From assembly GCF_009711125.1 (NCBI RefSeq), contig NZ_WMIB01000007.1:62001-126000 (forward strand): 64,000 nucleotides of DNA. Reading direction: 5' to 3'. Source of the stretch: Metabacillus mangrovi. Its GTDB lineage: Bacteria; Bacillota; Bacilli; Bacillales; Bacillaceae. The position numbers and the translations under genes were made by a program. Of this stretch, positions 15,679-24,754 are shown piece by piece. A model generated the notes under the pieces. The model did not search any database. It was not told the origin of the DNA and saw only the letters and a program-made list of their open reading frames with translations. How positions within the stretch are numbered: position 1 is the stretch's first letter; the number at the start of each line of letters is the position of its first letter.

Positions 15679-16602
15679 GTGAAGCAAAATCGGATTTATT
15701 TTATTCTTGTAGGCATCATGCTGCTGTGGGGTTTCAACGTTCCGCTGCTTAAGATTATTGTCAGCACGTTCAGTCCTGTCACCATCACATCGCTCCGGAT
15801 TTTCACAGCAAGCCTTTGTGTTTTTATCATACTGGCTTTTTTAAAGCTTCTCAGGCTCCCGACACTGAAGGAAACCGTCCTGATTGTCGGATGCGGCCTG
15901 CTGAATGTCGTAGCCCACCACTACTTTCTTTCCGTGGGCCTGTCGATGACCAGCTCTACAAACGGAGGATTGATATTAGGCCTCGGACCTGTACTTGTCG
16001 CCATTTTGTCCATTATCTTTCTAAACAAGCGGCTGACGGTCATCCGCATGACAGGATTTGTGCTCGGCCTGGCCGGAGTTTCCTTTACGGTACTGGCAGG
16101 CGGAGGCGGGCTGAGTACAATCAATGCCGGTGATCTATCCATTTTTTTCTCGATTCTGACCCAGGCGTTCAGCTTTATTATTATTAATAAAGCATGCAAG
16201 ATGGATCCACGGCTCCTGACAGGCTATATGCTTCTGTTCGGTTCAGCTGTTCTGTTCATCATCGGGCTGGCAACCGAAAAAGACGGACTTGCATCACTCG
16301 GCAATGGCAATCTGAAAGTCTGGACTGCTTTTGTGCTCTCGGCTGTTTTTGCCACGGCCATCGGGCATATGACGTACAATTATGCGATCAGCCAGGTCGG
16401 CGCAGCGGAATCGGCCATTTTCATGAACTTAAACACGATGTTTGCACTGGCCGGTTCGGTGCTGATCTTAAACGAAACGGTTTACCCTTCGCACTTGATC
16501 GGACTCGCGCTGATCGTCTCCGGAGTCATTCTCGGATCCGGAGCCTATGAGGAGTTAAGAAGGAAATACAGGAGAAAACACCACTACAACTCAGCAGGAT
16601 AA
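15679..16602 (+). CDS. EamA/DMT family transporter
   Basis: 307 residues, ten hydrophobic helices in two EamA repeats (about 8-140 and 155-290). Starts with GTG at 15679, with AAGAAGGGAA just upstream. FNVPLLKIIV and the repeat boundary match drug/metabolite transporters. It is followed 19 bp later by the YoxD-like SDR, so they may be co-transcribed. Substrate unknown. Confidence 0.82.
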   Translation: MKQNRIYFILVGIMLLWGFNVPLLKIIVSTFSPVTITSLRIFTASLCVFIILAFLKLLRLPTLKETVLIVGCGLLNVVAHHYFLSVGLSMTSSTNGGLILGLGPVLVAILSIIFLNKRLTVIRMTGFVLGLAGVSFTVLAGGGGLSTINAGDLSIFFSILTQAFSFIIINKACKMDPRLLTGYMLLFGSAVLFIIGLATEKDGLASLGNGNLKVWTAFVLSAVFATAIGHMTYNYAISQVGAAESAIFMNLNTMFALAGSVLILNETVYPSHLIGLALIVSGVILGSGAYEELRRKYRRKHHYNSAG

Positions 16603-16621
16603 ATAAAAGGAGGCATGTATT

Positions 16622-17341
16622 ATGGGAGAATCGTTAAAAGGAAAAACAGCACTGATCACAGGTGCCGGCCGCGGAATCGGAAGGGCTGCTGCTCTCCATC
16701 TCGCACAGGAAGGCGTTCATGTCGGCCTAATTGCGCAGACGGAAGAGCATGTGAAGAAAACAGCGGAGGAAGCGGAAGCGTATGGTATTAACGCGTTCTA
16801 TGCGACGGCTGATGTTTCTTCAAATAAAGAGGTCCAAAAAGCAGTATCCGGGCTGGAAGCAAATCTCGGTTCTATAGATATTCTGATCAACAATGCAGGA
16901 ATCGCAAAATTTGGAGGTTTCCTGGATCTCGAGCCCGAGGAATGGGAAAAAGTCATCCAGGTGAATCTCATGGGTTCTTATTATGTAACCCGTGCCGTGC
17001 TCCCGGGAATGATCGAGCGGAAAACAGGAGATATCATTAACATTTCATCTACAGCCGGGCAAAAAGGAGCACCCGCAACAAGCGCCTACAGTGCTTCAAA
17101 GTTCGGTCTGCTTGGCCTGACCGAGTCTCTTGCGCTGGAAGTACGCAAGCATAACATCCGCGTCTCCGCCCTCACGCCGAGCACAGTTGCGACCGACCTC
17201 GCCATTGACAACAAACTGACAGACGGTGACCCGGATAAGGTGATGCAGGCAGAAGACATTGCCGAGTTCATCGTTGCCCAGCTGAAATTAAACAAACGGA
17301 CGTTTATCAAATCTGCCGGACTTTGGTCTACCAACCCTTAA
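16622..17341 (+). CDS. yoxD: YoxD-like short-chain dehydrogenase (FabG family)
   Basis: 239 residues. SDR motifs: [14 protein letters not shown], Ser in NISSTAG, YSASK catalytic pair. The ending [12 protein letters not shown] and the [13 protein letters not shown] segment agree closely with my memory of B. subtilis YoxD (238 residues). The reaction is annotated as 3-oxoacyl-ACP reductase-like but has not been shown. AAAGGAGG precedes the start; a terminator follows the stop. Confidence 0.87.
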   Translation: MGESLKGKTALITGAGRGIGRAAALHLAQEGVHVGLIAQTEEHVKKTAEEAEAYGINAFYATADVSSNKEVQKAVSGLEANLGSIDILINNAGIAKFGGFLDLEPEEWEKVIQVNLMGSYYVTRAVLPGMIERKTGDIINISSTAGQKGAPATSAYSASKFGLLGLTESLALEVRKHNIRVSALTPSTVATDLAIDNKLTDGDPDKVMQAEDIAEFIVAQLKLNKRTFIKSAGLWSTNP

Positions 17342-17347
17342 ATCCCG

Positions 17348-17375
17348 ACAGCTCTCAAACAGAGAGCTGTTTTTC
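17348..17375 (+). terminator. Terminator after yoxD
   Basis: ACAGCTCTC and GAGAGCTGT pair around a short loop with TTTTTC following. It overlaps the last codons of the convergent GNAT gene. Confidence 0.88.
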
Positions 17376-17957
17376 TTTGATCCGCTTCTGCAAATGAGCT
17401 TTCACAGCCGGCCATTCATCATCAACGATCGAGTAAAGCACCGCGTTCCGGATGTGGCCGCTCTCCAATATTCTTTCTTTCCGCAGAATTCCTTCCTTCT
17501 TCGCTCCAATCCGTTCGATCGCTTTCTGTGAACGGACATTCCGCTCATCCGTCTTCAATTGCACTCTGATCACATTCAATGTTTCAAAGCAATAGCGCAG
17601 CAGCAGAAATTTGCACTCGGAATTCACATATGTTCCGGCAAACCTTTTGCCATACCATGTTGCCCCCAGCTCACAGGACCTCTGGCTGAAATCCAGTTCA
17701 TACAGGCTCGTTGTTCCGGCAAGCTCTCCTGTTTCGTTCAGCGTCACAGCAAACGGCAGGGCTTTTCCATCTGCCCGCTTTTGTATCTGCCCTTCAAGCT
17801 TGCGCTTCATTTCCTTCGCCGTGGAAATTCCTCCAAGCATATACGTCCATACGTCAGGATCACTTATCGCAAAGAGCTGATCTGCATGCTCTGCTTCGAG
17901 GGGGATCAGCGTAACCGACTCCCCTTTTATAACCGGATGATGAAGGAAAGGATTCAT
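17355..17957 (-). CDS. GNAT N-acetyltransferase (RimJ/RimL type)
   Basis: 200 residues with the Acetyltransf_3 fold: VTLIPLEAEHADQLFAI at the start, ELGATWYGKRFAGTYVNSECKFLLLRYCFE around motif A, and ERNVRSQKAIERIGAKKEGILR in motif B. The order matches ribosomal-protein or antibiotic acetyltransferases of the RimJ/RimL class. Acetyl-CoA dependent and cytosolic. Acceptor unknown. Monocistronic and convergent with yoxD. Confidence 0.82.
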   Translation of the reverse strand: MNPFLHHPVIKGESVTLIPLEAEHADQLFAISDPDVWTYMLGGISTAKEMKRKLEGQIQKRADGKALPFAVTLNETGELAGTTSLYELDFSQRSCELGATWYGKRFAGTYVNSECKFLLLRYCFETLNVIRVQLKTDERNVRSQKAIERIGAKKEGILRKERILESGHIRNAVLYSIVDDEWPAVKAHLQKRIKEKQLSV

Positions 17958-18334
17958 TTCGATGCTCCTTTTCTCTGTTTTAAGACTGTTTCTCCCTCAA
18001 TGCAGCATTTCCTCTTATTATTTTACATTCGCTATCCATCTCCTCCTTGGTCCTATATGCTTACTCTATTAAATTCTGTCGGGTAACCCATTCAAAAGTG
18101 CCATTTTGAATTATTATTCTATGTTATCTTTTTCCTTTCAGAATATAGTCTTTCTCCGGAAAGTGCTGTCATTCCCTCTATGAAAGTCTTTATCCACCTA
18201 CCTTTTCATTCATTTGAAGAGGAAATATTACTTGATGAAACGTTTTTGTAACATAAATAGAAACTGATTGAAACAAGTCTGTCATATAAATCTAGTAATA
18301 TTAGCCATCATATACATAAAGGGGACTAGGACTT
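17958..18334. other. 377-bp gene-free leader of yocH
   Basis: AT-rich region between divergently transcribed genes. I see no credible ORF or structured RNA. A TGTAAC half-site near 18248 resembles one half of a WalR box, as expected for a yocH gene, but the second half-site is poor. The GNAT promoter must lie at the left end. Confidence 0.5.
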
Positions 18335-19105
18335 TTGAAGAAGTTTATTTTGACGACCGGTGCCGCTTTGTTCTTGTCGATTGGATTCTCTGCTAATGCC
18401 TCCGCAGCTGCCTATAATGTTAAATCCGGAGATTCTCTTTGGAAAATTGCCCAGAAGCATAATGTCACGGTGAATCAAATTAAATCGTGGAACAGTTTGA
18501 AATCCGATTTGATTAAAGTAAATCAAAAGTTGACCATCTCACCGTCTTCCGGATCAAAAGCAGCACCAGCTAAAGCGAAACCTGCTCCAAAAGGAGCTTC
18601 CACTGTTTATACAGTTAAATCCGGTGATTCTCTATGGAAAATCGCCCAGAAGCATAAAGTTTCAGTGAGCCAGATTAAATCCTGGAATAACCTGAAATCC
18701 GATACCATCCGCATTAATCAGAAGCTTGCCGTTTCTTCATCCGCTGCTAAGAAAGCTGCACCGGTAAAGAAGGCTGCACCTGTTAAAAAAGCAGCTGCTC
18801 CACAAGGTGCATACAAAACGCTGACGGTTACATCAACAGCCTATACTGCCAGCTGCAGAGGATGCAGCGGCATTACAGCAACCGGCATCAATCTTAAGAA
18901 AAATCCAAACGCAAAAGTCATTTCCGTTGATCCAAACGTGATTCCGCTCGGCTCAAAAGTGTATGTTCCGGGCTACGGAATGGCCGTTGCTGCGGACAAG
19001 GGCAGCGCCATCAAGCGCAACAAAATCGACATCTTCTTCGCTTCCAAAAGCACCGCTATCAACTGGGGCGTAAAGAAAGTAACGATTAAGGTTTATAAGA
19101 AATAA
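18335..19105 (+). CDS. yocH: YocH-like secreted LysM and 3D-domain muralytic protein
   Basis: 256 residues, start TTG 18335 behind AAGGGGA. Signal peptide to about residue 24 (ANASAAA), then two nearly identical LysM domains (YNVKSGDSLWKIAQKHNVTV and YTVKSGDSLWKIAQKHKVSV), a Lys/Ala/Pro-rich linker with APVKKA repeats, and a C-terminal 3D domain holding TATGINLKKNP, VISVDPNVIPLGSKVYVPGYG and ADKGSAIKRNKIDIFF, with the three Asp of the family. B. subtilis YocH (287 residues) is an autolysin of the WalRK regulon. Exported and wall-bound. Closed by a terminator. Confidence 0.9.
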   Translation: MKKFILTTGAALFLSIGFSANASAAAYNVKSGDSLWKIAQKHNVTVNQIKSWNSLKSDLIKVNQKLTISPSSGSKAAPAKAKPAPKGASTVYTVKSGDSLWKIAQKHKVSVSQIKSWNNLKSDTIRINQKLAVSSSAAKKAAPVKKAAPVKKAAAPQGAYKTLTVTSTAYTASCRGCSGITATGINLKKNPNAKVISVDPNVIPLGSKVYVPGYGMAVAADKGSAIKRNKIDIFFASKSTAINWGVKKVTIKVYKK

Positions 19106-19111
19106 TTGAGA

Positions 19112-19138
19112 AGGGGCCATCTGCTGATGGCCCCTTTT
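19112..19138 (+). terminator. Terminator of yocH
   Basis: GGGGCCATC and GATGGCCCC pair around TGCT and are followed by TTTT. Confidence 0.9.
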
Positions 19139-19208
19139 GCATTGCATTCCGTTCAGGAGACTGTGCTGTTTTTGCTCGCATAAACGTTCAAACAGATTGC
19201 AGATAGGA

Positions 19209-20474
19209 TCATCCGCCATGGGATTCGTTTCTCTTCAAAAAAACTTTAACCTCGGTTCCCACACCAGGCTGGCTTGCATATACCGTTTTCCCGCCCATTG
19301 CTTCAATTATGCTGAGCGACACCATCGTCCCAAGGCCGGTTCCTTCTTCTTTTGTAGAGTAATAGAGGCTGCCGATCCTGGCCAGCTGTTCCGTTGTCAT
19401 CCCTTTGCCCGTATCTGAAATTTTAATCTCTGCTTCAGTCCCTGCCGCTGATAGAGTTACACTGACTCTTCCGCCAGGCGGAGTCGCTTCAATGGCATTC
19501 TTCATCAAATTGATCACGGCCTGGCGCAGCTTGTTCCGATCTGTCCGGATTTGAATACCGGTCTCCATCTTTCCAGTCAGAGCCACGCTTTTCTTTATTG
19601 AAAGCGGGTTGAGCAGCTGCACCATATCATCTAAAAACTCTCCCAAGTCAAACACTTCCATCTTTTCAAGCTTTGGTTTTGCGAAATTCAGGTAATCACT
19701 GATGATTGCCTCAGCCCTGTCAAGTTCACTTAACACCAGCGGCAAATAGGGGAATTTCCCCTGCCGGTCATCTGCCTGCATCAGCTGAAGGAAACCTTTG
19801 ACTACCGTGAGCGGGTTTCTTACTTCATGGGCAATCGATGCAGCCATCTCTCCAAGCGTATTCAGCTTTTCCGCCCGGAAGATCTTCTCCTGCATCCGGA
19901 ACCGTTCCATGCTGGCTTCATGAAGCAAAGCAGCAAATCCGGCCCCTGTAATCTGAATGAGCCCGAATACAGCAACGAAATAAAGCAGCTTCGCGGGAAT
20001 AAAACCGAATCCATCTGAAAAGTTTAAATAGCCTATAAGAATAAGCAGTTGAACAAAGACTGTCCAAACCCCGGCCAGCATGGCCCACATCAGCCTCTTC
20101 CACTTCCATTCGTAACGATTAAACTTTGCTGAAATCAAGACAGGCCCTATAGCCGCAATAAAGGCAGAAAAAATACCGAAAACAAGTGCCTCTCCCCCTG
20201 CATAAATTCTGGCCGCCAGTAACAACCCCAGCGCAGTGAAACCGCCCCTCATTCCCCCATATAGAAAGGCAAGAATGAGCGGCACATAACGCAGGTCCCA
20301 ATACAGCCCAAAGCTTTCGTATGCAAAAAGTATACATAAAGAACCGGTAAGACCATGAAGAATGCCAACAAAAAATGATGGGCGCCCGATCGGCCTGTGA
20401 GAAAAGAACAGGCTGTGGATTAAAACAGGTGCCAGCACAATCAGTACATGCAGCAATAATTTTTCTACAATCAT
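19209..20474 (-). CDS. Orphan multi-pass sensor histidine kinase, KinB-like
   Basis: 421 residues. Six hydrophobic helices fill residues 5-185 (5TM-LYT-like layout), then HisKA with phospho-acceptor His216 in AHEVRNPLTVVKGF, and HATPase_c with NLMKNAIEA, DTGKGM and GTGLGT. Length and layout resemble B. subtilis KinB (428 residues), which phosphorylates Spo0F. No kapB or response regulator is adjacent. A sigma-H-like promoter lies upstream (20507-20535), supporting a sporulation role. KinB orthology is not proven, so no symbol is given. Confidence 0.84.
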   Translation of the reverse strand: MIVEKLLLHVLIVLAPVLIHSLFFSHRPIGRPSFFVGILHGLTGSLCILFAYESFGLYWDLRYVPLILAFLYGGMRGGFTALGLLLAARIYAGGEALVFGIFSAFIAAIGPVLISAKFNRYEWKWKRLMWAMLAGVWTVFVQLLILIGYLNFSDGFGFIPAKLLYFVAVFGLIQITGAGFAALLHEASMERFRMQEKIFRAEKLNTLGEMAASIAHEVRNPLTVVKGFLQLMQADDRQGKFPYLPLVLSELDRAEAIISDYLNFAKPKLEKMEVFDLGEFLDDMVQLLNPLSIKKSVALTGKMETGIQIRTDRNKLRQAVINLMKNAIEATPPGGRVSVTLSAAGTEAEIKISDTGKGMTTEQLARIGSLYYSTKEEGTGLGTMVSLSIIEAMGGKTVYASQPGVGTEVKVFLKRNESHGG

Positions 20475-20506
20475 CTTCTCTACCCCGCGTGTACATTTTA
20501 CCGGAT

Positions 20507-20535
20507 ATATACGACATTTGAGTCGAATTTCCTCT
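20507..20535 (-). promoter_or_regulatory. Sigma-H-like promoter of the KinB-like kinase
   Basis: Reverse strand: AGAGGAAAT (20527-20535), an exact match to the sigma-H -35 pattern RnAGGAwww, 11-bp spacer, then GTCGTATAT (20507-20515), one base off the -10 pattern RnnGAATww. About 30 bp upstream of the kinase start. Confidence 0.6.
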
Positions 20536-20633
20536 TTTAAAGGGTCACTTTGTCCTGATTATGAATACATGCACCTCTCCAAAAAGACGGCGTATAGTAC
20601 TGCATGAGCCTGATGAAGCAGGGGTGAAACGGG

Positions 20634-21386
20634 ATGTATTGGGTTAGACAAAAACCTTTCTATAATAAAGAGCTTGCTGAATTTCTTCTTCATATGTGTG
20701 TTTACGCTTACCGCCAATATGTTAACAACGGCCCAATAGAACCCATTCCCGGTTTTAAGCTGGTTCATTCCTTTAAAGCAAAAGCAAACGGTATACCTGA
20801 ATGGTTCGGTTTTATTTTGGAATCTGATGATGCGATCGTTATTGCTTTCAGGGGAACTCAATCGGATGCTGACTGGGTTGCTGATGCTTCCATTAGCCAG
20901 ACTCCCTTTCTGTATGGAAACAACGGGGGGCTTGTGCATTCCGGATTTCAATCGGTGTATGCCTCGTGCCGGGACGAAATCTTCAAGAAGTATGCACTGC
21001 TTTCCAAACAGAAAAATCTGTTCATAACCGGACACAGCCTTGGCGGGGCACTCGCCATCCTGCATGCTGCCGATGCAGCGCTGAATGCCGGCTTCCGCTC
21101 CATTGTTATGTACAACTACGGAGCACCGAGAGTCGGGGACGGCCGGTTCGCATCCTTTTATGACCAGGCGGTTCCAAACAGCATCCGCTTTGTTAACACA
21201 GCCGATCTCGTTCCAAAGCTTCCTCCTTTTGTTGTTTATAATCCACTCAGCAAAACTACTTTTTTTTACCAGCATGTGCAAACTCCTTTCTCCTTTACGG
21301 CCGATACCGGATCGATAGCCGGAAATCATATGCCGGATACCTATTTTTCAGGGATTGAGGGAATGGCCAGATTGGCTTATAGGTAA
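20634..21386 (+). CDS. Class 3 lipase, alpha/beta hydrolase
   Basis: 250 residues, start behind AGGGGTG. Lipase_3 fold with FRGTQSDADWVAD before the nucleophile elbow, GHSLGG with catalytic Ser135, then the acid in NTADLVPKLPP and the His in GNHMPDTYF. No signal peptide or membrane segment is seen, so it is probably intracellular. Related Bacillus proteins hydrolyse short-chain glycerides or phospholipids. It stands alone, divergent from the kinase. Confidence 0.87.
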   Translation: MYWVRQKPFYNKELAEFLLHMCVYAYRQYVNNGPIEPIPGFKLVHSFKAKANGIPEWFGFILESDDAIVIAFRGTQSDADWVADASISQTPFLYGNNGGLVHSGFQSVYASCRDEIFKKYALLSKQKNLFITGHSLGGALAILHAADAALNAGFRSIVMYNYGAPRVGDGRFASFYDQAVPNSIRFVNTADLVPKLPPFVVYNPLSKTTFFYQHVQTPFSFTADTGSIAGNHMPDTYFSGIEGMARLAYR

Positions 21387-21480
21387 AGGAACGTGAAACA
21401 AAATCTGCCAAAATATTTATTTTAATTTTCAGAATAGTGTAATACAATTACCCTTATATAGGAATAGGGGGAATGTACAT

Positions 21481-23556
21481 ATGAAGGCATTAAAGTCCAT
21501 CCTGATTTGGGGACTGATTTCTGCTGCCGGTGCGGCAGGATTCGGTGTCCTTGCATTAAACAGAGGCGAATCCATCAATGCAATTTGGCTGCTTGTCGCT
21601 GCACTCAGCGTATATGCAATCGCTTACCGTTTTTACAGCCGCTTCATTGCCAGAAAAGTTTTTGAGCTGGACGATAACCGAAAGACCCCCGCAGAAACAG
21701 AGAATGACGGAAAAGATTATGTCCCGACGAACAAGTGGGTCCTCTTCGGACATCACTTTGCAGCGATAGCAGGAGCGGGTCCACTTGTCGGGCCTATCCT
21801 TGCTGCCCAGATGGGCTACCTGCCGGGCACCATCTGGATTGTTGCGGGAGTGGTCCTTGCCGGTGCAGTTCAGGATTTTGTCATTCTTTTCGGCTCCATG
21901 AGACGGAAAGGCAAATCGCTCGGCGAGATGATTAAAGAAGAAATCGGCCCTGTCACAGGCATCATCGCCATGGTCGGCATTCTCGGAATCATGATCATCC
22001 TGCTTGCTGTACTTGCACTCGTAGTGGTCAAGGCGCTTGTCGGCAGTCCATGGGGAATGTTTACGATTGCAGCGACCATTCCAATCGCCATCTTCATGGG
22101 AGTCTACATGCGGTATATCCGCCCGGGCCGTGTAGGAGAGGGCTCTATTATCGGCGGTGCTCTTCTGATCGCTTCCATCATCCTCGGCCAATATGTATCC
22201 CAGAATCCCTCGCTTGCAAAACTGTTTACTTTTAATGGGGAAACCATTGCTCTCTTAATGATTGGCTACGGCTTCATCGCATCTGTTATCCCTGTATGGC
22301 TTTTGCTTGCACCAAGGGATTATTTGAGTACTTTTCTGAAAATCGGAACCATCGCCGGTCTTGCCCTCGGAATTCTTTTCGTGGCACCGGATTTACAAAT
22401 GCCTGCCGCAACGCAGTTCGTTGATGGGACAGGCCCTGTCTTCGCAGGAAACCTCTTCCCCTTCCTGTTCATCACCATCGCATGTGGTGCTGTATCCGGC
22501 TTCCATGCCTTAGTGTCCTCAGGCACAACACCGAAGATGATCGAGCGGGAGAGTCATGCAAGGCCCATCGGGTATGGCGCGATGCTCACCGAATCATTTG
22601 TTGCTGTCATGGCCTTGATCGCGGCGTGCGTTCTGAGCCCTGGAATTTATTTTGCCATCAACAGTCCGCCGGCGGTCATTGGAACAGACGCTGTATCAGC
22701 TGCTGCGGCTGTATCCAACTGGGGCTTTACCATCACTCCGGACGACCTGACCAATCTGGCTGATGATGTCGGAGAAGAAACGATCCAGTCCCGTACAGGA
22801 GGAGCTCCAACACTTGCCATCGGAATGGCTGTTATTTTTTCAAGCTTCCTTGGCGGAAAAGCGATGATGGCCTTCTGGTATCATTTTGCCATCCTGTTTG
22901 AAGCTCTGTTCATCCTCACTACCATTGACGCCGGAACACGCGTCGGCCGCTTCATGATCCAGGATTTGATCGGACAGGCTTACAAACCCTTTGCACGAAC
23001 CGACTTCCTTCCTGCCAACCTGATTGCGACCGCCCTGTGCGTTCTGGGATGGGGCTACTTTCTTTACCAGGGTGTCGTCGACCCGCTTGGAGGAATCAAT
23101 ACCCTGTGGCCGCTTTTCGGAATCGCCAACCAAATGCTTGCAGCCATCGCGCTCCTGCTCGGTACCACCATCCTCTTTAAAATGGGGAAAAAAGCGTATG
23201 TATGGGTCACCCTGCTCCCTACCACATGGATCCTGATTGTAACGATGACAGCAGGCTGGCAGAAACTCTTTCATGAAAATCCTAAAATCGGCTTCCTGTC
23301 CCACGCCCAAGTGTTCAGCGACGCCCGCGGCAAAGGCGAAATTCTGGCCCCGGCCGCCACCCAGGCCCAGATGAACCAAATCATCCTGAACGACTATATC
23401 AACGCCGGTCTATGCGCCTTCTTCATGATTGTCGTCATCGCTGTCCTGATCTCCGCCGTCCGCATGTGGATCCGCGTCTTCAAAAAACAGGACACCACAC
23501 TTCATGAAGCACCGTACATCCCACGCGAGGAAGGAGAATTCAAACACTATGCTTAA
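21481..23556 (+). CDS. cstA: CstA family carbon-starvation peptide/pyruvate transporter
   Basis: 691 residues with about 18 helices. Diagnostic CstA N-terminal segment PTNKWVLFGHHFAAIAGAGPLVGPILAAQMGYLPGTIW, the VQDFVILFGSMRRKGKSLG loop, GFHALVSSGTTPKMI, and the DAGTRVGRFMIQDLIG / LWPLFGIANQMLAAIAL region. Family members import peptides or pyruvate during carbon limitation. GGGGGA sets the start. Its last 8 bases overlap the start of the small partner. The 3' third is richer in G+C than the neighbours, by eye. No clear cre site was seen upstream. Confidence 0.9.
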   Translation: MKALKSILIWGLISAAGAAGFGVLALNRGESINAIWLLVAALSVYAIAYRFYSRFIARKVFELDDNRKTPAETENDGKDYVPTNKWVLFGHHFAAIAGAGPLVGPILAAQMGYLPGTIWIVAGVVLAGAVQDFVILFGSMRRKGKSLGEMIKEEIGPVTGIIAMVGILGIMIILLAVLALVVVKALVGSPWGMFTIAATIPIAIFMGVYMRYIRPGRVGEGSIIGGALLIASIILGQYVSQNPSLAKLFTFNGETIALLMIGYGFIASVIPVWLLLAPRDYLSTFLKIGTIAGLALGILFVAPDLQMPAATQFVDGTGPVFAGNLFPFLFITIACGAVSGFHALVSSGTTPKMIERESHARPIGYGAMLTESFVAVMALIAACVLSPGIYFAINSPPAVIGTDAVSAAAAVSNWGFTITPDDLTNLADDVGEETIQSRTGGAPTLAIGMAVIFSSFLGGKAMMAFWYHFAILFEALFILTTIDAGTRVGRFMIQDLIGQAYKPFARTDFLPANLIATALCVLGWGYFLYQGVVDPLGGINTLWPLFGIANQMLAAIALLLGTTILFKMGKKAYVWVTLLPTTWILIVTMTAGWQKLFHENPKIGFLSHAQVFSDARGKGEILAPAATQAQMNQIILNDYINAGLCAFFMIVVIAVLISAVRMWIRVFKKQDTTLHEAPYIPREEGEFKHYA

Positions 23557-23752
23557 ACGCCTGGCTGCCATCCTGAAACACCGAAAGCAATTCTTCAACC
23601 TGCTCGTCGGCGTCCCATGCTATGAAACCTACGTCACACACATGCAAACCCGCCATCCCGGCGAGCCTGTCAAAACCAGAAAAGAATTCTTCTGCGAAGC
23701 ACAGGAAGAACGATACAATGCTAAAGGCGGCAAAGTGTCCAGGTGCTGCTGA
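23549..23752 (+). CDS. YbdD/YjiX family small protein, CstA partner
   Basis: 67 residues from ATG 23549, overlapping the cstA stop by 8 bp, so it is translationally coupled; AAGGAGAA lies upstream. The family pattern is visible: VGVPCYETYVTHMQTRHPGEPVKTRKEFF, ERYNAKGG, and a Cys-Cys ending (SRCC). YbdD-like proteins are always found behind cstA-type transporters and are thought to be needed for transport. Soluble and basic. A terminator follows immediately. Confidence 0.85.
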   Translation: MLKRLAAILKHRKQFFNLLVGVPCYETYVTHMQTRHPGEPVKTRKEFFCEAQEERYNAKGGKVSRCC

Positions 23753-23761
23753 GAAAAATGG

Positions 23762-23789
23762 AAAACCGCCTTCAAGGAGGCGGTTTTTT
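23762..23789 (+). terminator. Terminator of the cstA operon
   Basis: AAAACCGCCT and AGGCGGTTTT pair around TCAAGG... with a T6 tail. Confidence 0.9.
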
Positions 23790-23934
23790 GATGGAATTGG
23801 TTTTTTTGAGGGTGGATGAGAAGGTGGGGCTGACTGGCAGGTGAAGGGGGCTGAAGGGGTATTCGGTCTGAGTGGGGTTAGGGTTTGTATGAGATTGGGG
23901 GATGAACAGGGGGTGAGGGGAACGGGGCTTTGCA
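23790..23934. other. G-tract-rich intergenic segment
   Basis: Purine-rich forward strand with eight runs of four or more G between 23826 and 23927, no credible gene. A C-rich stretch at 24106-24145 mirrors it on the other side of the structured element, so the two flanks could pair imperfectly. G-quadruplex formation is possible. Confidence 0.6.
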
Positions 23935-24052
23935 CTGACCCCACATGCTTTAAAGCACAGCGGGACAAAGACCCGAAGCTGTGAGCCTATATGCAGCAAG
24001 GACTTCGAGAAGTGGTGCCAGAGCTTTAGTACTTTAGCAGAGCGGGGGTCAG
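23935..24052. repeat. 118-nt structured intergenic element (candidate ncRNA or mobile repeat)
   Basis: Closed by perfect 8-bp terminal inverted repeats CTGACCCC (23935-23942) and GGGGTCAG (24045-24052). Inside are the palindrome TGCTTTAAAGCA (23946-23957), a nested stem CACAGC...GCTGTG (23956-23983) containing CGGG/CCCG, and a small ACTTC-rich hairpin near 24002. The 3' arm can alternatively form GGGTC-AGAGA-GACCC (24046-24060). No ORF. Not a known riboswitch that I recognise; the form suggests a small RNA, an attenuating leader for neither neighbour, or a dispersed repeat. Confidence 0.55.
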
Positions 24053-24144
24053 AGAGACCCGCCGTCTCCATTCAGAGTAATATCGTACGGGTGCACGGCC
24101 CAAATCTTTCTCCCGCCCCATCCCCCATTCCCCATCCCATCCCC

Positions 24145-24171
24145 AAAAACAAAAACCCCCACATTGGGGGT
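24145..24171 (-). terminator. Terminator of the DJ-1 family gene
   Basis: Reverse strand: ACCCCCA and TGGGGGT arms around AATG-like loop, followed by TTTTGTTTTTG. Confidence 0.85.
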
Positions 24172-24178
24172 CCATTCT

Positions 24179-24706
24179 CTATTCCATGCCTGCCAGCAGG
24201 TCTGCGAATTCTTTGGCGTATTGCGGCAGGTCTGGCGGGCGGCGGCTGGAGACGATGTGGCCGTCGGTGATGACGGCGACGTCGTGCCAGATGGCGCCGG
24301 CGTTGGTCATATCATCTTTGATTCCGGGAGTGCTGGTGACGTTGCGGCCTTTCAGGATACCGGCTGAGATGAGGACCCAGCCTGCATGGCAGATTTGGCC
24401 GATTGGTTTTTCGTGTTTGTCCATATATCGAACCATTTCAAGTACTTCCGGGTAGCGGCGGAGCTTGTCCGGTGACCAGCCGCCCGGTACAAGGATGGCG
24501 TCATATTCTTCTGGGCTGATATCAGCGAAGGCAAAATCGGATGTGACGGGAACGCCATATTTTCCTATATAGGTTTCATTGGCTTTTTCTCCGGCAATGT
24601 GAACCGTTGCCCCTTCTTCCTGCAGACGAAGCACGGGATACCATAGTTCCAGGTCTTCAAATTCACTGCTGACGAGCTGAATGACTTTTTTGTTTTCGAG
24701 TCTCAT
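24179..24706 (-). CDS. DJ-1/PfpI family protein (general stress protein type)
   Basis: 175 residues from ATG 24706, set by GGAGGTG. PfpI core: VIQLVSSEFEDLELWYPVLRL, ILVPGGWSPDKLRR, nucleophile Cys in GQICHAGWVLISAG and ITDGHIVSSRRPPDLPQYAKEF at the end. Family members act as glyoxalase/deglycase or chaperone-like stress proteins; B. subtilis YraA and YfkM are relatives. Cytosolic. No sigma-B promoter was found by eye in the short gap to the XRE gene. Confidence 0.87.
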   Translation of the reverse strand: MRLENKKVIQLVSSEFEDLELWYPVLRLQEEGATVHIAGEKANETYIGKYGVPVTSDFAFADISPEEYDAILVPGGWSPDKLRRYPEVLEMVRYMDKHEKPIGQICHAGWVLISAGILKGRNVTSTPGIKDDMTNAGAIWHDVAVITDGHIVSSRRPPDLPQYAKEFADLLAGME

Positions 24707-24754
24707 GTGCAAAACACCTCCATGGATAGTATATCATGGAGACAGAGCATACCT

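Noticed and set aside
17958-18334. c-di-AMP (ydaO) riboswitch before the cell-wall gene yocH
   Set aside because: None of the conserved ydaO core could be found; the leader is unstructured AT-rich sequence.
20559-21329. 256-codon reverse-strand ORF
   Set aside because: Antisense of the class 3 lipase with GHSLGG; no recognisable domain.
21556-22191. 211-codon reverse-strand ORF
   Set aside because: Antisense of cstA, His/Asp-rich composition typical of a shadow frame.
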